From Poecilobothrus nobilitatus (lineage: Eukaryota; Arthropoda; Insecta; Diptera; Dolichopodidae): DNA of 64,000 bases. The position numbers and the translations under genes are program-made. Below are positions 54,985 through 64,000 of the stretch, in pieces (within the stretch, counting starts at the first letter, position 1; every line of letters starts with the position of its first letter). The notes under the pieces are model-generated. The model was given only the letters and a program-made list of their open reading frames with translations, was not told where the DNA came from and did not search any database. The stretch spans positions 220,267,488 to 220,331,487 of the forward strand of contig OX352772.1 in the NCBI GenBank assembly GCA_947095535.1, in the 5' to 3' direction.

Positions 54985-57900
54985 AAATTACATGTAAATA
55001 TGATTTAAAATTGTTCATTTCTCTATAAATAATTTCATTTTTTAATAGACAGTCTTTATAATTATTTAAATTTAGGGTATTTACCACATATTTTTGCACA
55101 CCCTTTGCCTTTTTTACCTGATCACCCTGAAACAACTCAAGGTAATACTTTTTTAATTTTAAACCAATTAATTCAGAAACAATTCTACCGTTGAATTCAT
55201 CTTTCGAGTATAATCAGAAGTATCAAAATGTATGGCTAAATCTTTATGTATATCAGAACAAAAGTCATCTGTTTGTATAGTATAAATGAAACTGTCGGTA
55301 TCAGTATAATTTAAAGAAACTATATTACCATATTTTGGTTTAATATAATTATAGTGAAAATCATACATTAGAATTTTGGATGTTCTGACACACAGAAACC
55401 TAAATATTTCGGTTTGTTATAAAGAGCTTCAGTTGAATTGCAATTAAATTTTCAGTAAATCTAGATGAACTATGGTAATTAGGGTTTGCTATTAGAGCAC
55501 GAGCACCCAAATGTCTCCCTTTACTCCCCCTTGAACTGGCTATTTTCACATCGACTCTCTTGTCACCATTCCCCATAGTTTTTCCGAAAACGGCATTTTT
55601 CATTAATTTAAAAAAGTCTTTATCAAAATTATTTAATGCATTAGTTCTGTGCGTGTTAGTTAAATAGATGTACTTTTTTAACCAATCAGATGACTGAAAT
55701 TTTAGAGCTCTATGAACTTTTCGAAGTACTATACCATTTTAAAGGCATTGTTTTAAATTTTAGTAATAAATAACATATTTATGTTTATTATTTAGATCAA
55801 GCAATAATTTTGGTATTTTGCTACCGACCGGAATTTTATTTTTTGCACAAAACAGAAAATCATTGTGCAGATCATGAAGATGCTGTGGAAAATCTACTTC
55901 TAAAACATACTCTATTTCCGAATCATCCTGAAATTCCATTACATTAATATTATGGGGATTTTCAACTTACTGAAAACTTTTATATGGTGCATATTGAGAC
56001 ATTGCCCGGCCATATAAATTATTCACGTCTAAATAAACAATATATGTTGAATTTTCTTCTTTTTCATAATATTTCCCAATATATTTATTGTTGGTTTTTG
56101 AATGTCATAAGGAACATTGACTAATACCACCACGTATTCCTTTTTGAAAAAAATTAAACATATTAATATCAGTTAATAACTCTAGCTCAACACCTGTGTA
56201 TTTTAACATAGCAGTCCAAGTAAGGCCCCGTGCAGTGTAAAAATTAGCAGGATCTAGTTCATAAATTTTTCTAAATATTTTTCGGAAATTTTCAAAAATA
56301 TCTGTCAATATTAACATATCAGTTTTTAAGTGCATTTTCATGTAATCCATGAGATTTTTACAATTAAACGTGTGTTACATGATACGGTAGTTACATGATT
56401 AAAGTCAGTATTAGAACAAGCGGTATTTGTCATTCGGTTCTTAAATGCTTCTAGAGGTGGTAAATATTGCTCATAAAGTTTTTCTATCGAATCAATATAT
56501 TCATAGGCGTAAACTCTTTTCCGCTTCATTACTTCAAATTTTTCCTCTGAATCAAATGCTTTTCTGACGTGCTCCAAATTCTCTTTATTTAAAATCCTAC
56601 ACAATGAGTCAAGGCTTGAGGCGATAAATCTAAAACTATCAAGAAAACGTAAATAAAAATGATTGTCTACATCAAGTCTAATTTATTTGGTATGTGAAAT
56701 GTAAAGTTCTTTATTTAAAGGTAATACAGCAATATTACCTTTAATTTCATTTAAAGCCCTAAACAATAAATGACAATCGTATTTTGGAAAATTATTGAAA
56801 AATATACGAAAAAAAGTAGGTCGTCTGTATAATATGTTACATGAAAAATGTGCAGGGCCTCTATATCTACCTGAATTATGATAATGATCTCTTACTCTAT
56901 CAATATAATCTAAAGACTTACTGCAAATGTGACAATTCCTCTCTGTTAATTGATGTAATTCTTCGTCCAATGTTAGATTTGCCATTGATTTCGGTAGCAT
57001 GTGATGATTTTGAAATATATTTGTGCATTTATTTACCAATGATGTTACAAACTCCTTAGCACAATCAACTCCTACAAACTCCTCATAACCACTCGAAAAA
57101 TCAGCGAAAGTACATTAAAAATAATATGAAAATGCTATTGCTGCATGTCTATGTGTATTTGTAGTTGATGAAATTTCTGGATTAGGGTTACATGTGGAAA
57201 TTGGTGATAACATACTTTCAGCATCAGCCTAAAGGATAAAAGGAGTTTCCATTTGTTGTTGGTAATTTTGTGTGTTGTTGTGTTGTTGTTTTCAGTAGAA
57301 AGTATCGCAACACTTTTCTTACACTCCTCCTTGTGTATAATAAGCTGTTGAGCATCATAGAAATGTTGCAAACAAGAATTACATATAATATGTATATACT
57401 TGATGTTCATGATATTTAATAAAACTCCGTAATAACTTCGAGACATGCTTTATATAAGCAAAGTGGAGGTTCTCATCTTTTTCGAGTAATAATAGATTTA
57501 TGTGATTTAGTTTTTCTTCTTTGGTTATATTAAAAGGTCCAACAATTTGATGTTCTGCATTTTTATACTCCAACCCAAAAAGATTAATGCTTATATCATT
57601 ATTAATTTCTTCAAAAATACTTAATTCGCTTAACTGTACTGAGCATGACATATCCTCAATATGCAGTTGACGTACATAACCATATTCTAAATCAACAGTT
57701 GGTGATGTTATATCACTAATTTTATACGATGATGTTTCATATTCACTATTGTTTTGCAAGTTGTTGCATAGCTGATATCATACTGCACTTGAAACAGTAT
57801 ACGTCTTCATTTTGTACATTTATACAGGTTCTCCTTCGAATAATTGATATTGGGAGAGCGATATATGATGATTCACGGATTGGTTGATATTTATTTATTT

Positions 57901-58280
57901 TTATTTCAAACCGCAAAATTTGTATTATCGCTCAGCCGCTATCTTTTTCCTGAAATTCTTCAGCTTGTTGTTGCATCTGCTCTGTTATATTATCATAAAT
58001 AGAAGAAAGCTCATCCGCACGTGTAGCAATTTTCATTTGGGTTTGAAAAGATTTGGTTGATAAATTTTCTATATCGTCATCAATCGGCTTTATATAATCT
58101 TCAAAGAGTTCAAGATTGAATTTTATAGCATTATGCTTTCTTACTGGGCATTGTAGTAACTCAATAACTTCATTTTTGATACAATCGAGAAACTGTCTAG
58201 GATTTAAAATCGCTTCATTTTCATTATCGCGCAAGTTACATAATATTATGTTGACATAATGTAGCATTGTTATTGATTTT
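54985..58280 (-). pseudogene. Polinton/Maverick-type protein-primed DNA polymerase B
   Basis: A family B polymerase scattered over about ten frames, read from 58267 down. The N-terminal region at 57379-58267 has FNLELFEDYI, SFQTQMKI, EEFQEKDSG, and INLFGLEYKN, HINLLLL. 56683-57039 has CHICSKSLDYIDRVRDHYHN and GRYRGPAHFSCN. 56105-56350 has ILTDIFENFRKI, LDPANFYTARGLTW and GIRGGISQ. The palm motifs survive: A (YLDVNNLYG, 56009-56034), B (NAVFGKTMGN, near 55590) and C (YTDTDSFIY, near 55300). The C-terminal KKAKGVQKYVV ends where LINE G cuts in at 54985. No Polinton integrase, ATPase or capsid gene was found. Confidence 0.75.
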
Positions 58281-58382
58281 GCGTCCTTCTTATTATTATT
58301 TAAAGTAGTTATTTCGTTTGGTATTGGACTTTATTAAAAAAATAAAAATTAAAACATAAACCAATTTTTACTTTTTATCAAC

Positions 58383-58411
58383 GTTTCGTGTATAATTGTA
58401 CACTTCATCAG
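58383..58411 (-). ncRNA. Hammerhead-ribozyme-like core motif
   Basis: The minus strand reads CTGATGA, an A, GTGTA-CAATTA-TACAC (5-bp stem II with loop), then GAAAC. CUGANGA, stem II and GAAA are the conserved halves of the hammerhead core. An unpaired A after CTGATGA is unusual. A convincing stem I, stem III and NUH cleavage site were not found, so activity is doubtful. Similar motifs occur in Penelope-like and retrozyme elements. Confidence 0.35.
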
Positions 58412-59233
58412 GGCTAAAATTATATATTTTATAATATCAGAAATGTGAGGAAAATTACAAATATTTTACCTTAAGAATATTGGTGCAGTAAAAATAACAT
58501 GTACATAATTATATTTAAAATTAAATAAACACTTTTTCAAAAATTTATAAAAAATTATCAATAAATAAACATGTACATATATAATAAATTAAAAAAAAAA
58601 TAAAAATTTTTAAAAACAATTACATATTAAAAACAAGTTTAGTAAAATTCAAATTTAGAAAAATTTAGAAATTTCAATTAAAGAATTTTTTATATAACAT
58701 CATTTTATCACACGAACAATTACAAATTAAAAATTAAAAAAAAAAAAGAAAATTACAAAATATATAAAATATTTTGATTGTTTGTATATATTTAAGTTAA
58801 CAACCGCTAACCTTTCATTAAATTAAACTTTTTTTGATTTCGTAATATCAAATTTCAATAATTAATAATATAATAAAATTTAATATAAAAATAAAATTTC
58901 ATTAAATTAATAATTTTTTTATAATTTTGTAACAAATTTCGGACATTCACACTAAAATCATATTAAATGCTTACTATGCATTTCGTAATAAAAAAATTAT
59001 CTACGTGGCGTATTTGTGCAGGTAGAATGAATAATTAATATTAAAATAAAACTTACTTCTTAATTAACTTCTGAAAAGAAAGTTTTAGAATTTTTTATAT
59101 AAAATATTATTTGTAAAATTATTTGTATTAATAAAAAAATCTGTAAATTAAAATAAATAAAAAAAACTATTGTTAAACAAAATAAAATCTTTTTATTTTT
59201 TTTTTGTGGATTATATGAGCAAATAAAATTAAC
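58412..59233 (+). other. AT-rich region, probably LTR of element J
   Basis: No gene. Because a primer-binding site lies at 59234, the sequence just upstream should be the 3' end of a 5' LTR, ending near AATTAAC. Its left edge could not be located, and no second LTR copy was found in the window. Confidence 0.4.
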
Positions 59234-59251
59234 TGGCGCCCGAACAGGGAC
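59234..59251 (+). promoter_or_regulatory. Primer-binding site, tRNA-Lys3 type
   Basis: TGGCGCCCGAACAGGGAC is an 18/18 match to the sequence complementary to the 3' end of tRNA-Lys3, as in lentiviruses and, from memory, in the Drosophila element Osvaldo. It marks the 5' end of an LTR retroelement (called J here) on the plus strand. Confidence 0.75.
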
Positions 59252-60193
59252 TTGTTTAGTGGTAATTAAATTAGTGAAGTTTAACTAAATTAAAAATCTA
59301 ACGCAAAATCACTAAAACAATATAAAAAAATATTTTTTAATAAAAAAAAAAATCAAAAAAACTAGTAGTAGTATAAAAACAATTTAAAATGAAAAAATAA
59401 AGAAACAAAAATAAAATAATTAAAATAATAATTAAATAATTAAAATATAAAAAAATTAAAAATAAAAGAAAAAACAGGCCTAAAAAATAATTAATGAAAA
59501 TAAAAAAAATAAAGAAATAAAAAATTTTTTAAAACAAATATAAAAAAATGTTTATAAAAAACGAAAAAACTTGGTACCAAGAAAATAAAATAAATATAAA
59601 AAAAATCATTTAGTAATTAAAAGTAGATAAATCAATTAAAGTTATAAATAAAAACACTATTTGTATCACGTGCTAAGAAGAAATCCAGCTTAAGGGGGTG
59701 GAAACGAGGCCCCTTAGTAGAAAAATCAAGAAACTTTTCAAACAGGAGTCACCATCGCGGAAAATTACTATCCCAGAAGCTTTGTTGGCAGCCGCCAACT
59801 CCGCTGGAAAGAATCAAAGAGGACGGGTCACCTAATGGACTTAATAAGATCAATTATGCTCATGTAAGTCAGCGAAAATAAAAAAGAAAAAATTGAAAAA
59901 ATAAAATAAATTTTTATATAAATTTTTGTGTACAAAATTAGTGGTTTTTTGATATAAAAAAATAAAGGAGATAAATTTTAACTTTAACGAGATATCTATT
60001 TTAACAAATTTTTGAAAATATTAAATCGTTAAAATTGCTTTTCCTTTATCTAAAATAGTCATTAAAAAAATTTTATTAATAAACAATAAAAAAATTTTAT
60101 TAATAAACAATAAAAAAATTTTATTAATAAACAATAAAAAAATTTGCAAATAAATAAAAACATATTATTACAAAAAAAATTTTAATAAAATAC
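59252..60193 (+). other. Structured leader of element J, no coding frame
   Basis: A mostly A-rich leader with a denser island at about 59670-59870. It has a 7-bp hairpin TAAGGGG/CCCCTTA (59691-59716), a hairpin GTTGGC/GCCAAC (59784-59799) and a good 5' splice-site match CAT-GTAAGT (GT at 59864-59865) right after a ten-codon mini-frame from ATG 59835. A 24-bp unit is repeated three times at 60064-60135. No gag was recognised. Confidence 0.45.
60064..60135 (+). repeat. 24-bp tandem repeat, three copies
   Basis: Three perfect copies of AAAAAAATTTTATTAATAAA plus CAAT. No spacers, so not CRISPR-like. Confidence 0.8.
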
Positions 60194-60253
60194 AATATCG
60201 TGATCAAGCCTTTTCGTCGACACTTGAGGTGAGGCTGCCTCAAACACGATATT
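60194..60253 (+). other. Nested inverted repeat, likely RNA structure
   Basis: AATATCGTG (60194-60202) pairs with CACGATATT (60245-60253). Inside, TTGAGG pairs with CCTCAA around TGAGGCTG. It stands out as a GC-richer island in AT-rich sequence. It could be a leader RNA structure of element J. Confidence 0.5.
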
Positions 60254-60904
60254 ATATAAAAAAAAAAAAAAAGAAATATTTTTTTATAAGATAAATTTGA
60301 AAATTTAAATTCATTTTTGAAAGAAAAAATTTTTTTTTTATTCCATACATAAAATAAAAATTAAATTAAATATTTTTTTACTATAAGAATTAAAATAAAT
60401 AGAATTATAAATAGATTAATTATAAATAGAATTAAAATAAATAGATTTCCTTTTAAAGTCAAAATATTTCCAAAATCAATAAATAAATTAAAAAGAAAAT
60501 AAAATGAATAAATGAATAAGAAATTTTTTGAAAAGAAATTTTTATATTTTAGCCAAATTATCAAAAAAAGTATTTTAAAAAAAGGGGTACCTAACAAAAT
60601 ATTTAAAAGAAAAAAATATATAAAATTCTTTTTTAGGAAAAAAAGACATTAAAAGATTATTTTTATATAATTCAAAAAGCAAAAGGAAGAGAAAAATAAA
60701 GTAAGAATTAGAGTTTAATAAATTTAAATAGCGAAAATCAAAATATAATTAATATAATAAGTACAATTAAAATTTTGACAAATAATTACAGAATTTTTTT
60801 ATTTTTAAAAATTAAGGCAAGATACAATAAAATAGAACAAGCAAGACAAAAATTAATAAAAATAAGAACTTGTTTTTGTATAAAAAAATTTTTTTTTTAG
60901 AACG
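60254..60904. other. AT-rich stretch, no gene seen
   Basis: Homopolymer-rich. One hydrophobic open frame on the minus strand (60361-60597) is a translation of AT-rich sequence and was not accepted as a gene. Confidence 0.5.
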
Positions 60905-62518
60905 TTTTTATACCCGTACGATAGGATCGGGTATAATAAAATTACTCCTCCGTTTGTAACACCTCGAAATAAGCGAGTTCGATATACCTTCAAAGGTATG
61001 GATCGGATCAGAAAAAAATTCTAAGACTTTTGAGCCATGTCCGTCCCTCCGTCCGTCCGTCCGTCCGTCCGTCAGCACGCTAACTCAAAAACTAAGAAAG
61101 CTAGAATCTTGAAATTTACACAAAATATTTTGGGAGTAATTTGTAGGTTCCTTATTTTTTTTGGTTGAGTTTGGACCAAGCCTTAGGGTAGCTCTCGAAC
61201 ACCTAACTTTTAGATCCCCACATTTTTTTTGCAATAGAGCTATGAAATTTTAACTACTGATAGATCTCACAAAAATATTAATTTTATTTTTAATAACTTT
61301 TTTTTGTAGCCCCACCCGTTACGGAGCTACAGCTCCCCAAAGGTTCAAAAAAGCACTATATTTAAATTGTTATAGCACAAGTTGTATAAGGTATATCTTC
61401 ATTTTGAAAACGCCAAACGATTACTACTTTCATTAGCTTTAAAAGTATATATACAATAAATGTACATTTGTGGCATACGGTGTCTTAATTTACCGTTCTG
61501 CGAAACTCAAATTTTGCAAAATTCTTTAACCCTTCTATCTTCTAAACGGTTTAAGTTGGAAACTTGAAATTTTGACAGAAGTTAGATCTTTGAAAATAAG
61601 TATGAGTCATTTCAGAAATTTTTTTTGTATCACATCATTTGTATTTATTTGTTTAGGAGCTGTAAGGAGTCAAAAACTGAAAATTTCCTATTTTTAAACA
61701 CCTGTAACTTGAACACCTGTTAGATTTTTTTTGAAGTAATACACAAAAATTAAAGCTTTAACATCATACTCTTATTTCTGTTAACAACTTTTTTTAATAA
61801 TATAGGGTTACTTTATAATTGACGAAAGTGTTACTTGATTTTTTCAAATTTTCTAACAAATTTCTTCAACAAATTTTTTGCATTTGTTTTATTCGATAAT
61901 TTGAAATTGTTGAGGATATAATGCGTAGTACATAAAAATTCAAATAAATAAACAACATAACGGTTGCTTGAAGAATTTTTATTTATATGATATTAATATA
62001 TATACATACTCATATAATATCATGTTTATTTACATATCGTATATGTCAATGAATCGTATAGTGAATGAATGATAAGAGTATAGATCTATATTATATAGCA
62101 CAGTATTTACATACATATATGTATTTTATTGTACTTATAAGAAATTATTCTGTCAATGGAATATTTAAATATAATATAATATAATATTTAAAATTATATT
62201 TATTATTTTGTACTAAGTAAATTTAATATACATTTACCGCTTAGTATTAAATGGTACTATAGAATATTTGAAAAGGTTTCGGATTGATAATCGTTATGTG
62301 AAAGGTTAGAATCTGCTTTTGAAGAATGTACATATAAACATATAGTTTGAATATATGTACAACCCATAGTTACAGAAATTATAAAATTCACCCAAATTAT
62401 TTTAAAATACTAAAATATTTAAAAAATAATATTGTAAGCAGAGTGACAGGCTGTTAACATACTAACGGTTCGTACGGGTATCTAAGAGTTGACAAAGTCA
62501 ACTGTATTCTTCCTCGTT
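60905..62518 (+). repeat. Repeat H, copy 2
   Basis: Full-length match to 10191-11792. It has the TATACCCG/CGGGTATA hairpin at its start, a longer CCGTCCGT block (about 61039-61073), and an 11-bp inverted pair ATACCCGTACG (60910-60920) / CGTACGGGTAT (62471-62481). The central CACTAGTG palindrome is degraded in this copy (about 62030-62070). No protein frame. Confidence 0.85.
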
Positions 62519-62590
62519 CAAATCTAAATTTAAATCTAAAATTCAAATTTAAAAGAAATTTTTTTTTTTTCCTTCTTAAATTTATTAAAA
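62519..62590. other. Spacer at the centre of the H palindrome
   Basis: 72 bases, A/T only apart from a few C and G, separating the two head-to-head H copies. Confidence 0.7.
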
Positions 62591-64000
62591 AACGAGGAAG
62601 AATACAGTTGCCTTTGTCAACTCTTAGATACCCGTACGAACCGTTAGTATGTTAACAGCCTGTCACTCTGCTCACAATATTATTTTTTTAATATTTTAAT
62701 ATTTTAAAATAATTTGGGTGAATTTTATAATTTCTAGAACTATGGGTTGTACATATGTTCAAACTATATGTTTATATGTACATTCTTCGAAAGCAGATTC
62801 TAACCTTTCAAATAACGATTATCGATCCAACACTTTTTCAAATATTCTATAGTACCATTTAATACTAAGCGGTAAGTGTATATTAAATTTACTTAGTACA
62901 AAATAATAAATATAATTTTAAATATTATATTATATTATATTTAAATATTCCATTGACAGAATAATTTCTTATAAGTACAATAAAATACATATATGTATGT
63001 AAATACGGCGCTATATAATATACATATATACTCTTATCATTCATTCACTAGTGACATATACAATATGTCACTAGTGAATGATATGATATTATATAAGTAT
63101 GTATATCAATATCATATAAATAAAAATTCTTCAAGCAACCGTTATGTTGTATATTTATTTACATTTTTATGTACTACGCATTATATCCTCAACAATTTCA
63201 AATTATCGAATAAAACAAATGCAAAAAATTTGTTGAAGAAATTTGTTAGAAAATTTGAAAAAATCAAGTAACACTTTCGTCAATTATAAAGTAACCCTAT
63301 ATTATTAAAAAAAGTTGTTAACAGAAATAAGAGTATGATGTTAAAGCTTTAATTTTTGTGTATTACTTCAAAAAAAATCTAACAGGTGTTCAAGTTACAG
63401 GTGTTTAAAAATAGGAAATTTTCAGTTTTTGACTCCTTACAGCTCCTAAACAAATAAATACAAATGATGTGATACAAAAAAAATTTCTGAAATGACTCAT
63501 ACTTATTTTCAAAGATCTAACTTCTGTCAAAATTTCAAGTTTCCAACTTAAACCGTTTAGAAGATAGAAGGGTTGAAGGATTTTGCAAAATTTTAGTTTC
63601 GCATAACGGTAAATTAAGACACCGTATGCCACAAATATATATTTATTGTATATATACTTTTAAAGCTAATAAAAGTAGTAATCGTTTGGCGTTTTCAAAA
63701 TGAAGATATACCTTATACAACTTGTGCTATAACAATTTAAATATAGAGCTTTTTTGAACCTATGGGGAGCTGTAGCCCCGTAACGGGTGGGGCTACAAAA
63801 AAAGTTATTAAAAATAAAATTAATATTTTTGTGAGATCTATCAGTAGTTAAAATTTCATAGTTCTATTGCAAAAAAAATGTGGGGATCTAAAAGTTAGGT
63901 GTTCGAGAGCTACCCTAAGGCTTGGTCCAAACTCAACCAAAAAAAATAAGGAACCTACAAATTACTCCCAGAATATTTTGTGTAAATTTCAAGATTCTAG
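62591..64000 (-). repeat. Repeat H, copy 3, inverted, runs off the window
   Basis: Reverse complement of copy 2, beginning AACGAGGAAG at 62591. The CACTAGTG palindrome is intact here (about 63045-63080). The window ends within the copy, roughly 190 bases before the expected terminal hairpin. Confidence 0.85.

Larger units (their letters stand above)
53490..54985 (-). mobile_element. R1-clade LINE G, internally deleted
   Basis: GC-rich island with ORF1 (54945-53857) and the start of ORF2, jumping from the endonuclease start straight into the RT. It lies inside the Polinton-type polymerase gene, whose C-terminal end meets it at about 54985. No 28S rDNA target sequence was seen, so it is a non-rDNA insertion or a relative with another target. 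Confidence 0.75.

Noticed and set aside
60064..60135. Short regular repeats considered as a CRISPR-like array
   Set aside because: Direct 24-bp repeats with no spacers, in eukaryotic DNA.
60361..60597. 78-aa strongly hydrophobic frame
   Set aside because: Pure Phe/Ile/Leu translation of AT-rich sequence with no start context or homologue.
63405..63632. 75-aa hydrophobic frame in repeat H copy 3
   Set aside because: Broken in copy 1 and without recognisable features; H appears non-coding.

Overview
This window is eukaryotic, very AT-rich, repeat-dense DNA with no recognisable host gene. The transposon families suggest an insect, most likely a fly: I-clade, R1-clade, LOA-like and Jockey/CR1-like LINEs, an errantivirus with an env relic, a small Ty3/gypsy element, Tigger/pogo, and a Polinton-type DNA polymerase. 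No rRNA or functional tRNA gene, CRISPR array or bacterial-type operon was seen. Almost every element is broken by frameshifts, stops, truncations or nested insertions. Base composition and identities were judged by eye, not computed.

Layout. 1-6555 (+): I-clade LINE entering from the left edge, whose RT/RNase H part is tandemly duplicated (2595-bp shift). 7230-14983: two Tigger/pogo relics head to head, mixed with a 1.35-kb inverted repeat (7230-8577 / 11306-12653), each arm of which encodes the same 87-residue Asn-rich protein with a signal peptide; also a tRNA-like/SINE relic and copy 1 of a long repeat, called H here. 15600-24190: LINE C (-) split by a 5.8-kb LINE A (+, 18049-23809). 24190-25735: non-coding. 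25736-28495: LOA-like LINE D (-) carrying an inverted duplication inside its RNase H. 28496-32830: LINE B (-), a relative of A. 33240-34070: paired inverted arrays of an AAATCCC-type repeat. 34731-48430: errantivirus (-) with both LTRs, tRNA-Ser-type primer site and polypurine tract, interrupted by LINE E (about 36250-40310). 49064-53153: small Ty3/gypsy element F (+) with two 189-bp LTRs. 53490-58280: Polinton-type protein-primed DNA polymerase B relic (-), cut by an R1-clade LINE G. 59234-59251: primer-binding site of the tRNA-Lys3 type with a structured leader (element J). 60905-64000: H twice, head to head, forming a giant palindrome that runs off the window.

How the parts relate. These genes do not form one pathway; each element carried its own replication machinery. 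The biology is in the nesting order (A inside C; E inside the errantivirus; G inside the polymerase), in the palindromes, and in the run from 23.8 to 48.4 kb where every recognisable element lies on the minus strand. That run would suit a one-strand piRNA-producing locus, but this is only inference from layout.
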